NCBI GenBank assembly: GCA_965216035.1
Contig: CBDCFM010000017.1
Location: forward strand, 248,001-312,000
Source of the DNA: G963664115 sp965216035
Lineage (GTDB): Bacteria > Acidobacteriota > Terriglobia > 20CM-2-55-15
Length of the DNA stretch: 64,000 nt
Direction: 5' to 3'
The position numbers and the translations under genes were made by a program. The notes beneath the pieces were generated by a model that searched no databases, was not told the origin of the DNA, and worked only from the letters and a program-made list of their open reading frames with translations. Positions within the stretch are counted from its first letter, which is position 1, and each line of letters starts with the position of its first letter. Positions 44,311 through 57,608 of this stretch are shown here, one piece after another.

Positions 44311-44481
44311 AACGTCTACCTCTGAGATTGAAAAGAATCCATCCTTCCTCGCCGTCGAGCCATGCCGTCGACCCATGCCGTCGACCCAAACTGGAAATAT
44401 ATTGATCGAAGCATCGGTCCGCGATGTCCGGCTGCAAGATATACTTTTCTACTGTCTGCGACAGCACAGCCCACGCTGGGG

Positions 44482-45324
44482 CTAGTTAGCCCCATCGAGG
44501 GGTTCGCCGTCGGGACCCAACATCAGGGTGCGCCCCGTGGTCGGGTCAACTGGATTGCGGTTGTTTTCCGCGCACCCATAGTCAAACACTCGGCTTCCCT
44601 CCGGCATCTTTCCGAATGTCTTGGTCACGACCCAGGGCGCTGTCAAAGCCTTCGTGTCTTCGATGGTCATCTGAACCTCGATGGTCGTATCGTTCATTCT
44701 TCGCATTCGAGTGGTGACGCGCGCGGCGTCGCTCAAGACGAGACCACTCCGGTCGAGGATTACATCTTCGTCACGCCAGCCCTTCAGACCGATGGTGGTA
44801 AAGACCAGCGTATCGCCTTCCCAATGCCCCACAGAGTCGCCCGTATAAGTCCCCCAGGGCTCGTCGAGGTGGGGGCGCCCGTCAGTATAAATCCGGGCAA
44901 CGTTTGGGCCGTTCTCAGTCAGGATCCAGACCTCTTCGGGACGAACGACGAATTCATAGGGATCAGGCAGGTTGAATATGCGGGGGAAACCTGCTGGAAT
45001 GCCGCACGTCGAGTTCGTGTCAGGAAACCGGAACTGGTCTTTCAGTTCAACATGGCGAGTGTAAATCGCTTCCCACTCGTCGTTGTAAGGAGGATGAGCG
45101 CGTGAACCCACAGTAATCGCTCCTCCGCCTCCGGTCCAGGTGGACCGGTCAAAAACCGTGCCGCCTTGCATCAACCAGGCGCCGCTCCAGTCGGGAAGAG
45201 CGTCAATATCACGCACCTGCCCATGTCCCAATCCGGAGACCAGCACGAGGCCGGCGACCAGCATGACAAGAGCGGTTTTCGCTTTGACCCGAGGTCGGAG
45301 AAAATCACACGCTCGTTTCGCCAT
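44482..45324 (-). CDS. exported conserved protein, unknown (companion of DUF6152)
   Basis: The 280-residue protein has the N-terminus VKAKTALVMLVAGLVLVSGL, a signal peptide. The body carries PDWSGAWLMQGG and STCGIPAGFPRIFNLPDPYE, then the conserved block VGHWEGDTLVFTTIGLKG. Similar proteins are abundant in Acidobacteriota and some marine Proteobacteria, with no known reaction. The W-E-G-D-T-L-V block also occurs in the DUF6152 fusion. The start was set at MAKRACDFLRP, 9 codons into the frame. Confidence 0.8.
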   Translation of the reverse strand: MAKRACDFLRPRVKAKTALVMLVAGLVLVSGLGHGQVRDIDALPDWSGAWLMQGGTVFDRSTWTGGGGAITVGSRAHPPYNDEWEAIYTRHVELKDQFRFPDTNSTCGIPAGFPRIFNLPDPYEFVVRPEEVWILTENGPNVARIYTDGRPHLDEPWGTYTGDSVGHWEGDTLVFTTIGLKGWRDEDVILDRSGLVLSDAARVTTRMRRMNDTTIEVQMTIEDTKALTAPWVVTKTFGKMPEGSRVFDYGCAENNRNPVDPTTGRTLMLGPDGEPLDGAN

Positions 45325-45623
45325 CGTCGTCACTGGAATTGCTTCCTCCACGCCCGATCACAATTTCACTTCCAACGCCCTATCTTGACTGATCAGGATC
45401 GATAGGTGGAGATTATGTTGCCTTCGCGATCGTATCAATGCACTTAGGAGTCTTCCAGCATTGAAACCCGATCCCCAAGAACTACAGTCCTCACCGGGTT
45501 CGGACCGGGAGCCGGTGGCCGGAGCAAAGCGCTTGCCGAGTTCAAAATCTGTTTGGAACGAACTGAGCGCGCCATTGCTTCAATTCAACACGCGTCACAA
45601 TCAGCGGAGGGCCGAAGTTCGAG
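45325..45623. other. gene-free stretch ending at an IS256 target duplication
   Basis: About 300 bases hold the promoter region of the exported-protein unit (read leftward) and no gene. The last 8 bases, AGTTCGAG (45616-45623), are the left target duplication of the outer IS256. Confidence 0.5.
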
Positions 45624-45658
45624 GAGTTATTGTCAAAAGTGGTGTTTAGGAGACTGAT

Positions 45659-46727
45659 TCAAGCGGCGGTCTGATCGAGCTTTGTCACTTCGATTCCATC
45701 GTTGAATTTCACTCCAGTAGTCACCTTGACCAGATCATCGAATCCTCGTAATCGTCGCCAGTTCTTCTCAGCGCACTGACCCAGCTTGAACATCATGTGC
45801 AGCATTCCATGCCGTGTCAGGCAGCCTCTGGATCGCTTGGTTCGGTGTCGAATGGTGGCAAAGGTCGATTCAATGGGATTGGTCGTTCGGATGCTCTGCC
45901 AGTGCTTGGCCGGAAAGCCGTAAAAGGCCAGCAGTTCTTCTCTGTCTTTCTGCAGGCAGACAGTGGCTTTCGGATACTTCGGCTCATAGGTTTCAATGAA
46001 CAGATCGAATGCCTTCTCGGCGTCTGCCAGTGTCTCGGCCTTCCAGATCGCGTGCAGTGCCTGTTTCGCTTTCGCCTGGACCGACTTGGGTAAGCAGTTG
46101 AGCACATTCATGGTCTTGTGCATCCAGCAGCGTTGTTGGCGTGTCTGGGGATAGATTTCCTCCAGTGCGGCCCAGAACCCCATCGCCCCGTCACCGATGG
46201 CCAACTTCGGAATATTCATCCCTCGGGACTTCAGCTTCAACAAGACCTCACGCCAACTCTGTGTCGATTCCCGTACACCGTCTTCGATCGCCAGAAAACG
46301 CTTCTCTCCGCGTTCATTCACGCCGATTACGACCAACGCACACAACTTGGTTTGTTCGGCTCGAAGTCCGCTGTAGATACCGTCGGCCCAGACATAGACC
46401 CAGCGGTCGGCGTCCAAACGCTGGTCGCACCCGATGCGGTATTCTTCAGCCCAGACCTGTTTCAAGCGCGATACCGTGCTCGCTGACAGGCCCTGCGCCT
46501 TCGGACCGACAAGAACTTTCAGGGCCTCACCCATCTCGCCACTGGAGACGCCTTTCAAATACAACCACGGCACGGCGACTTCCATCGACTGCGTCTTCCG
46601 AATGTAGGGGGGTACCAGGGCCGAGCGGAACGTCACAGCTTCGCCCGTCTTGGCGCGAACCTTCGGGATTTGCACCGTTACCGGACCCAGGCCAGTCTGC
46701 AGCTCGCGTTCAGGCAGATAACCGTTG
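45659..46727 (-). pseudogene. outer IS256 transposase, C-terminal part
   Basis: The segment encodes NGYLPERELQTGLGPVTVQI through the mutator-type DDE core: D in WVYVWADGIYSGLRAEQ, D in LAIGDGAMGFWAAL and E in TTNPIESTFATIRHRT. A 577-codon open frame here is misleading, because its first 210 codons lie in the inner IS. Joined to 48103-48281 without one target copy the frame gives 415 residues. Confidence 0.93.
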
Positions 46728-46735
46728 CGCACCAC

Positions 46736-48102
46736 GAGGTCGTTCCAATAAGTGTGTAAAAAGAAAAAGGCGGTGTACGCTTTCGGTGAACTATTAACCG
46801 TAAGCAAATCCCGGGGCCAACCGGGAGAAAGGTACACCACCCATGGAGAAGAAGAACACACCGGAAGTAGCGGCGTCAACGAAGCAGTATGAGGTTCTGG
46901 AAGATTGGGCGCGATCACGAGTGCAGGATAGGCTCCAGGAACTTCTGGAAGACGAAGTGACGCAGTTCTTGGGTCGAAGGAAATCGGAGCGGAGTTCGGA
47001 TCGACGGGGCTACCGGAACGGTCACGGGAAACCGCGACGGTTTGCGATGTTGAACGGAACGATGGAGGTTCGTCGGCCCCGGGTCCGGAACACGACCGAG
47101 CGCTTCGAGAGTGAGATTCTGCCGTACTTTCACCGGAAATCGAAGCAGCTGGGGCAACTGCTTCCCGAACTCTATCTTCACGGCCTGGCCACAGGAGACT
47201 TCGAGCAGGCAATGCGCGGACTGCTGGGTGCGGGCGCTCCGTTGTCGCGGGCGTCGATTCAACGGCTGAAATCGACATGGCAACTGGAATACGACGAGTG
47301 GAGCCAGCAGGATCTGTCCGAGCTTGAGGTGGTGTATCACTGGGCGGACGGCTTGTACGTAAAAGCGGGGATCGCGAAAGAACGGGCGGCACTACTGGTG
47401 ATCATCGCAGGCCTGTCAGACGGGCGTAAAGTGCTGTTGGCCTGTGAGAGCGGTCAGAGGGAGAGCAAGGAATCCTGGAGTCGTATTCTGCGGAACCTCA
47501 GGGATCGGGGTCTGAAGCTGGGACGACTGACCGTTGCCGATGGTCACCTGGGAATTTGGTCCGCCCTGGCCGAGCAACACCCCGAGGGCCAGGAACAACG
47601 CTGCTGGAACCACAAGTCGATGAACGTGGTGGATCACCTGCCAAAGACCGACCAGCCGGCGGCCAGGCAGCTTCTCCACGGGATGGCCTTCGCCGACTCC
47701 CGAGCCGCATGCGAACGTAAGCGGGATCAGTTCATTCGCCGATATCAAAAGAACTATCCGAAGGCGGGTGAGACGCTGTTGCGGGACTGGGATCGGATGA
47801 TCACCTTCTATGCGTTCCCGAAGCAACACTGGGTGCATCTGAGAACGACCAACATCGTTGAGTCACCCTTCGACATGGTGCGGTTGAGAACCAACGCCGC
47901 TCGTCGCTTCAAGCGCGTCGAGAATGCAACTGCGATGATCTGGAGGTTACTGCGTGTCGCTGAGAAGGCTTGGCGGCACTTAAAGGGTTCCGATCTCTTA
48001 CAAGAGGTCTATGATGGTCAGCAATTCGCTGACGGCATCAGAGTCGTGTCCAAATCGAAGGCCGCCGCCTGATGACTTTTACACACCTTTTGTAATGACC
48101 TC
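46736..48102 (+). mobile_element. inner IS256-family element, complete
   Basis: The 1367-bp element has inverted repeats: left GAGGTCGTTCCAATAAGTGT, right (reverse complement) GAGGTCATTACAAAAGGTGT. An exact 8-bp target duplication CGCACCAC lies at 46728-46735 and 48103-48110. It carries one intact transposase gene and is inserted in the transposase gene of the outer IS256. Confidence 0.95.
46843..48072 (+). CDS. IS256-family (mutator) transposase, intact
   Basis: The 409-residue protein has an N-terminal ELLEDEVTQFLGRRKSERSS and RRGYRNGHGKPRRF. The DDE core has D in VVYHWADGLYVKAG, D in LTVADGHLGIWSAL and E in TTNIVESPFDMVRLRT. The usual CWNHKSMNVVDHLPK segment is present. All parts seem functional. 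Confidence 0.96.
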   Translation: MEKKNTPEVAASTKQYEVLEDWARSRVQDRLQELLEDEVTQFLGRRKSERSSDRRGYRNGHGKPRRFAMLNGTMEVRRPRVRNTTERFESEILPYFHRKSKQLGQLLPELYLHGLATGDFEQAMRGLLGAGAPLSRASIQRLKSTWQLEYDEWSQQDLSELEVVYHWADGLYVKAGIAKERAALLVIIAGLSDGRKVLLACESGQRESKESWSRILRNLRDRGLKLGRLTVADGHLGIWSALAEQHPEGQEQRCWNHKSMNVVDHLPKTDQPAARQLLHGMAFADSRAACERKRDQFIRRYQKNYPKAGETLLRDWDRMITFYAFPKQHWVHLRTTNIVESPFDMVRLRTNAARRFKRVENATAMIWRLLRVAEKAWRHLKGSDLLQEVYDGQQFADGIRVVSKSKAAA

Positions 48103-48281
48103 CGCACCACTCCAGCCTTCCCCGTCTCGGTTCGCCGATCGCCGTGCTGGGATAGCAGTTCGGACAGTTCGGCTTCCACAGCGCGTTGGATCAGCTGTTG
48201 CGCCCCCGTTCGTAGCAGGTCGGTCACTGGGTCTGCAATCGCTTCTCGATCTTCCAGTTCAATAACGATACTCTTACTCAT
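48103..48281 (-). pseudogene. outer IS256 transposase, N-terminal part
   Basis: The segment encodes MSKSIVIELEDREAIADPVT, DLLRTGAQQLIQRAVEAEL, SELLSQHGDRRTETGKAGVV. It runs into the inner IS at the target duplication. VVR at the break is repeated on the other side as VVRNGYL, matching the 8-bp duplication. Confidence 0.93.
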
Positions 48282-48475
48282 AGTGGCGTATCTCCTTTGG
48301 TTGCTTTGAAGTCTTGTAAACAACAAATCAACCAGATACGCCGCTTTTCTTCAATCCCTCAAACACCAGATTCGGTTATAACTCAGTTCGAGACTGGATA
48401 CGGGGGAGCTGAAGTCCTGGTCGCACCAGGGCTCAGTTGCAGCCATGGATGGTTTCTGAGTGGCATAATCGTAAT

Positions 48476-48528
48476 AGAAAAGCCCCGCGTATGTGTCCGA
48501 ATCGACACGGCCCGGCGGGGCTTTCTAA
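48476..48528 (-). terminator. rRNA operon terminator
   Basis: Read on the minus strand after 5S, AAAGCCCCGC pairs with GCGGGGCTTTT; an inner GTGTC-GATTCG-GACAC stem lies between, and a T-rich tail follows. It lies 7 bases beyond the 5S end. Confidence 0.85.
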
Positions 48529-48534
48529 TTAAAT

Positions 48535-48652
<118 letters not shown>

Positions 48653-48704
48653 AATCTGAAAAATTGAATCAAAGAACATCTATGCGATTGCGAACCGCAC
48701 CTGC

Positions 48705-48732
48705 GGTCCTTGACGACTGAATATTGATGGGT
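48705..48732 (-). repeat. 23S processing stem, 3' strand
   Basis: 28 bases here pair with 51912-51939 on the far side of 23S with only four mismatched positions. The two strands would bring the ends of the 23S precursor together, the usual RNase III substrate. Confidence 0.75.
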
Positions 48733-48775
48733 AATGAGCGCCGATGGGCGAATTCTTGTAGTGATTAGATCGTAA

Positions 48776-51780
<3,005 letters not shown>

Positions 51781-52055
51781 CTACCAAAGTTTTGCCTAAG
51801 ACGCTCGTTCTACTCAGTTAAATCCGCGGGAACAACCGATCCTCCAGCTTCGACCCGATACAAGCAGCCGTCGCCTGCGGAACGTCCCACGAATTCGATT
51901 CGTAGAAATTTACCCATCAATATTCAATTGTCAAAGACCAGACATATCCAGTTAGCAGCGCAACTGCTACCGGAACGTTAGTGGGTGCCTTCGGACTTGC
52001 GACTTGGGGGTACCGGCCGTCTTCGGACGGTGGGCCCCAAGCTAATGGATGACAC
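51781..52055 (-). other. internal spacer between tRNA-Ala and 23S
   Basis: About 275 bases. At 51912-51939 lies the 5' strand of the 23S processing stem, ending in GGTCTTTGACAATT on the minus strand, which also looks like a boxA antitermination element. No gene. A 26-bp hairpin begins at its right edge. Confidence 0.7.
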
Positions 52056-52114
52056 CCATTGATCAGCCTTACGGCCGATCAATAGAGATGATCGGCCGTA
52101 AGGCTGATCAATGG
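52056..52114 (-). repeat. 26-bp perfect hairpin beside tRNA-Ala
   Basis: Bases 52056-52081 (CCATTGATCAGCCTTACGGC and onward) are the exact reverse complement of 52089-52114, with a 7-base loop. The last three bases overlap the 3' end of tRNA-Ala. The loop side repeats GAGATGATCGG from that tRNA's acceptor/T-stem. It is transcribed within the rRNA precursor. Confidence 0.85.
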
Positions 52115-52184
52115 AGATGATCGGAATCGAACCGACGACCTCCGCCTTGCAAAGGCGGCGCTCTCCCAATTGAGCTACATCCCC
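52112..52184 (-). tRNA. tRNA-Ala (TGC)
   Basis: The 73 bases form a full cloverleaf: acceptor GGGGATG/CATCTCC, anticodon loop with TGC in CTTTGCAAG, T-loop TTCGATT. CCA is not encoded. It lies in the 16S-23S spacer after tRNA-Ile, a usual arrangement. Confidence 0.96.
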
Positions 52185-52250
52185 TCTGACAACCCGCAAA
52201 CCCGGTTCAGGTTGTGCGGTCTATAATCGCACCTACCGGCCCAGTTCGAA

Positions 52251-52324
<74 letters not shown>

Positions 52325-52519
52325 CCGTTGATTCAGCGACTGAGGTTGCCGACGCCTCGGGCCCGCTCCTTGCGGAGTTGGCACATCTTGGTTTTGGAGT
52401 CGGCACGTGGTCGAGTGCCAGAGTTTTTACCTTAATTTTCCTCAATCTGTCTGAGGCGGAAAGCGTACCTGTCAGCCGGAACTGAATCCTAAAACCGGCT
52501 TGCGAAGCGTGAAATACTC

Positions 52520-54048
<1,529 letters not shown>

Positions 54049-54126
54049 ATAACTCTTGAAAGTTGATACAAATTGGCTTGCTCGCCGAAGACTCAGCTAT
54101 AGATTCGACTTTAGGCACGCTTTCCG

Positions 54127-54139
54127 TTGTCAAAGAGCA
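54127..54139 (-). promoter_or_regulatory. boxA antitermination element in the rRNA leader
   Basis: On the minus strand TGCTCTTTGACAA lies about 80 bases before 16S and closely matches boxA of rrn leaders. Beside it, ACGGAAAGCGTGCCTAA can pair with GGCGGAAAGCGTACCTG-type sequence (52456-52472) beyond 16S as the 16S processing stem. TTGACA also resembles a -35 box, but no good -10 is at the right distance. The promoter itself is not located. Confidence 0.65.
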
Positions 54140-54210
54140 AAGGCTCTCAGGCCTCAAACTGCGCTCGAAAACACCTGTCCAGCCAGAAGCTTTTAAGGGT
54201 TTTGAGGGGT

Positions 54211-54243
54211 AAAAAAGAACGCCCGATACGACTGGGCGGTTCT
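54211..54243 (-). terminator. terminator after glmM
   Basis: On the minus strand GAACCGCCC pairs with GGGCGTTC across a short loop and is followed by TTTTTT. It lies about 100 bases after the glmM stop and separates that operon from the rRNA operon. Confidence 0.85.
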
Positions 54244-54340
54244 TATCGCCACCCTGCGTACGTTACTACTCAAGTACACAGGCACAGTAAGCAATGATAG
54301 GGGTGCCTGCTGTCAGTGTCAAGCGCAGACTGCCTGTTTT

Positions 54341-55708
54341 CTACAGGCTTGGCAGGTTTTTCTCGACCACGCCGACTAGCTCGTCCGCATAGGCGTCGTT
54401 CCTATCTGCAGAGTCGCTTTCGATCATGATCCGAAGCAGAGGTTCGGTCCCGGAGTAGCGCACAACAATCCGGCCCCGACCCACGAGCCGGGAAGCTATT
54501 TCGCTGATTTTGCTGCCGACTGGGGGGAGTGATTCCAAGGGAACTTTTTCGGCAACCGCCAGATTCCGGATCAATTGCGGGGCTGCCTGCCATCCATGAG
54601 CCAGGTCGTCAAGTGACAGCCGTTCACTCACAACCGCTTCGCACACTTTCAGCGCCGTCCACAGGCCATCTCCAGAGAGACCGTAGTCAGGGAAGATGAT
54701 GTGGCCGGAGGGCTCCCCTCCCAATTGTGCTCCACTCGACAACATCTCTTTGAATACGTAGCGGTCTCCAACATCCACACGAACGAGTTCAATCCCTTCC
54801 TCCGCGAGCGCCCGCTCGAGACCGTAGTTCGTCATCGACGTGCCGATGACGGCGGGAGGTTTCAGTTGACCATTCTTCTTGAGCCGCCGGGCCATGACGA
54901 GTAGAACGGCATCGCCGTCCACGAGTTCACCCGTGGACGATACGAAGATAGATCGGTCACCATCCCCGTCAAACGCGACACCCAGATCTGGGGTACCTTT
55001 TCGTACATGGTCGATCAAGCTTTCCGGATACACGGCGCCGCAGGCAGCGTTGATGTTTTTCCCCGACGGGCTCGCGTGAATCGCGGTCACTTCGGCGCCG
55101 ATAGATTCCAGGAGGGCCGGAGCGAGCGTGCTCATCGCTCCGTTGGCGCAATCTGCAATGATGCGAATACCCTCCAGCCACCGGCCCGATGGAAAGCGTT
55201 CACCGAGCAATGACATGTACCGCTTGCCAAACGGGGATGTTCGACAGGCCTCACCGCCATTCTGGACCCAGTCCGCTTCTCTTGTGGCTGCACCGTCCTG
55301 ACCGAGGTCGAGGAGTTCACCGACCCGCATTTCTATACTGGCTTCGTCGCTGTCCTCCAGCTTTCTACCTTCGGCCCCGAAAACCTTGATGCCGTTGTCC
55401 TCGAAGGAATTATGAGAAGCTGAAATCATTATGCCGCCCCGCACGGGAGACCGGTTTGTAAGGATCGCGATCGCCGGCGTCGGCAGCACTCCGGCATCCT
55501 CGAATACAACTCCAACCCGGCTCAATCCTGTTTTGAGCAATGCTGCAATCCATGGACTCGATGCGCGCGGGTCCTGGCCGATAAGAATCGGTCCACCAAG
55601 TCGTTCTCCGATTGCCTGGCCGAGGGCCAGTATGGCAGGAGGGTTGAGCGGAAATTCACCGGCTCGAGAACGGATACCGTCTGTGCCGAAGAGTTTGGTC
55701 ATAGTCAA
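54341..55708 (-). CDS. glmM: phosphoglucosamine mutase
   Basis: The 455-residue protein begins KLFGTDGIRSRAGEFPLNP. The catalytic serine lies in GGIMISASHNSFEDNGIKVF, the metal loop is VAFDGDGDRSIFV, and the sugar/phosphate sites are GGEPSGHIIFPDYG and VRYSGTEPLLRIM. It interconverts glucosamine 6- and 1-phosphate for UDP-GlcNAc. A second start (MTKLFG) lies two codons in. It ends the unit cdaA-cdaR-glmM, a conserved association in which GlmM and CdaR bind and modulate CdaA. Confidence 0.97.
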   Translation of the reverse strand: MTMTKLFGTDGIRSRAGEFPLNPPAILALGQAIGERLGGPILIGQDPRASSPWIAALLKTGLSRVGVVFEDAGVLPTPAIAILTNRSPVRGGIMISASHNSFEDNGIKVFGAEGRKLEDSDEASIEMRVGELLDLGQDGAATREADWVQNGGEACRTSPFGKRYMSLLGERFPSGRWLEGIRIIADCANGAMSTLAPALLESIGAEVTAIHASPSGKNINAACGAVYPESLIDHVRKGTPDLGVAFDGDGDRSIFVSSTGELVDGDAVLLVMARRLKKNGQLKPPAVIGTSMTNYGLERALAEEGIELVRVDVGDRYVFKEMLSSGAQLGGEPSGHIIFPDYGLSGDGLWTALKVCEAVVSERLSLDDLAHGWQAAPQLIRNLAVAEKVPLESLPPVGSKISEIASRLVGRGRIVVRYSGTEPLLRIMIESDSADRNDAYADELVGVVEKNLPSL

Positions 55709-55781
55709 TAGTTAGCAGTTGACGATCACAAGTCAAACGCTCACCGCTCGCTGGTCTTAATTTTCAGGGAAAAGACTGAAC

Positions 55782-56714
55782 TTACTGCGCAGCAGAACGG
55801 ACCATGATTTCGATAGTCTCCGGTTCGAGCAACGCAATCGAAAAGGGATCTGTGATTCCAAGAATTTCGGGGGCCAACTGGTGGCTGCCCGGTGAGAGAA
55901 CCGACGTGTCGATCGTGAAGAAGAGATTGTTGGAATCAAACTCGGTCATCAGGCTCTTGGGGCCCTGAACAGTTACAGTGATCGACGACGGTTCGATCAG
56001 CCACAGGGATGGATCATCAAGAGACGGGTCCATCGTGGCGCTGTATGCGCTATCCACACGGACCTCGCGAATTTCGACCTGCACCTCGTGAGGGGACAGG
56101 GACTCCAGCCTCAAAAGTGGATCTACGACGTTCAAATCGGCGAAAGTGCGCACCGTGAATCTTGCGCCGTCAATACGCACCGATGTTGTGGGCAACGATT
56201 CCAGCGGGCGTATCGTGGATTCCGGACCCACCACGTTCACCGTGCTGGGCGTTACGAAAAAGGTGACGACTTCGTGGTCTTCGGCAGGCTCTCCTTCGAG
56301 CACTGCCCGCACGGGAAGCGTCCGCGTCAGCGTACGTTCGAGGTTAAACTGGATCCGAATCGGATCAATTCGAAGAACTTCTACGCCAAACGGCGCTTGA
56401 ATGTCGGCTGAAGTAAGATTGACAGTCGCGGTGCCCGGAGCCTGCCCGATCAGCGAAATGACCGCAGCAACATCGGCCGGCGAGATCTCGTTCAGGAGGC
56501 TGGATGACCCGCGCAATTGAAGGTCAACTTGCGTGGCCGTTTCCCCGGTTATCTCCATATTCGGCGGGATGCCCTGGAATTCCAGAGCAATCGTTCGGTT
56601 GATGACCGAGTTCGTTTCGCTCACGATCGTCAGCCAGAGCAGACTCGCCACCAGGACGGAAAACAGTTTCAGAAACCAGTTGTGCGTGAGGAAACTGCGA
56701 AAAGGAAACATCAT
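55782..56714 (-). CDS. cdaR: YbbR-domain regulator of diadenylate cyclase
   Basis: The 310-residue protein has one N-terminal membrane segment (LKLFSVLVASLLWLTIVS) and then several YbbR repeats of about 80 residues, for example MEITGETATQVDLQLRGSSS and VNVVGPESTIRPLESLPTTS. It should reside mainly outside the membrane and control CdaA. It starts 2 bases after the cdaA stop, so the two are tightly coupled. Confidence 0.9.
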   Translation of the reverse strand: MMFPFRSFLTHNWFLKLFSVLVASLLWLTIVSETNSVINRTIALEFQGIPPNMEITGETATQVDLQLRGSSSLLNEISPADVAAVISLIGQAPGTATVNLTSADIQAPFGVEVLRIDPIRIQFNLERTLTRTLPVRAVLEGEPAEDHEVVTFFVTPSTVNVVGPESTIRPLESLPTTSVRIDGARFTVRTFADLNVVDPLLRLESLSPHEVQVEIREVRVDSAYSATMDPSLDDPSLWLIEPSSITVTVQGPKSLMTEFDSNNLFFTIDTSVLSPGSHQLAPEILGITDPFSIALLEPETIEIMVRSAAQ

Positions 56715-56716
56715 TC

Positions 56717-57523
56717 TTACGATTCCGCGGGGGAAGTGACCGGATCCGGTATCTCGTCCGGCGTCTTCTTTTCGAATGCCTTGCGCAGCTTCAGCCGGAG
56801 GCTGTCCGCATCCAGAAACCGCTCGACCCTCCCGTTTGCGGCAAACGAAATAGAGCCAGTTTCTTCGGAAACGACGATGGCGACGGCGTCTGTCTCCTCG
56901 GTGACACCGATGGCTGCACGATGTCGTGTTCCGAGTTCCTTACTCAGAATCGGGTTGACGGTTAAAGGCAGGAAGCATGCTGCGGCCGCAATCCGATTGT
57001 TCCGGATAATTGCAGCTCCATCATGGAGCGGGACCGATGGGTCAAAGACGGTCACCAGCAGATCGTATGAAACCAGAGAATCCAAGGCAATGCCGCTTTC
57101 TATGTAGTTCTTCAGGCCAATGTCCCGCTCGATCACGATCAGGGCACCTGTACCTCGCTCGGCCAGAGTCGTCGATGCCAAAACGATCTCCTCGTATAGC
57201 TCGCTACGGTTGATTGAAGAAAATCCGCTAAAGAAAGGGGTCTTCCCGAAGTGCGCCAGCGCGCGGCGAATTTCGGACTGGAAGATGACGATGACGCCTA
57301 TGAATAAATAGGACAGGATGTTGGTCAGCAGCCAGGACAGAGTAGCGAGCTGGCTCCAGCGCGACAGGTAGAAGAAGGCGATAACCAGCGTGAGACCAAG
57401 CGCCATCTGGACGGCACGCGTGCCGCGTATCAGGAGAAGGCCCTGATAAATGATGAACGCGACGATGGCTATGTCCAGAATCGCGTACAGATCCAGCGGG
57501 GGCAATGAAAAATCGTTGAGCAT
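56717..57523 (-). CDS. cdaA: diadenylate cyclase (c-di-AMP synthase)
   Basis: The 268-residue protein has three N-terminal membrane segments (YAILDIAIVAFIIYQGLLLI and following). The DAC domain carries PLHDGAAIIRNNRIAAAACF (DGA motif) and LGTRHRAAIGVTEETDAVAI (RHRAA). It makes c-di-AMP from two ATP at the inner face of the membrane. Both catalytic motifs are intact. Confidence 0.96.
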   Translation of the reverse strand: MLNDFSLPPLDLYAILDIAIVAFIIYQGLLLIRGTRAVQMALGLTLVIAFFYLSRWSQLATLSWLLTNILSYLFIGVIVIFQSEIRRALAHFGKTPFFSGFSSINRSELYEEIVLASTTLAERGTGALIVIERDIGLKNYIESGIALDSLVSYDLLVTVFDPSVPLHDGAAIIRNNRIAAAACFLPLTVNPILSKELGTRHRAAIGVTEETDAVAIVVSEETGSISFAANGRVERFLDADSLRLKLRKAFEKKTPDEIPDPVTSPAES

Positions 57524-57608
57524 AAGAAGTTATAAACCTGGAGTTAAAAGTTAAGGGCGCTTTCCTGATATTTGTTAACTTCCAACTCTCAACTGGGTTC
57601 TCCGCCGA

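Larger units (their letters stand above)
45624..48384 (-). mobile_element. outer IS256-family element, interrupted by a second IS256
   Basis: The ends GAGTTATTGTC (left) and GAGTTATAACC (right, reverse complement) share an imperfect inverted repeat with TGGTGTTT further in. AGTTCGAG stands at both flanks (45616-45623, 48385-48392). Without the inner IS it is about 1386 bp, normal for the family. Its transposase is cut in two. Confidence 0.9.

Noticed and set aside
46728..47392. First 210 codons of a 577-codon minus-strand frame
   Set aside because: They lie antisense to the inner IS256 transposase gene; the real transposase N-terminus is at 48103-48281.
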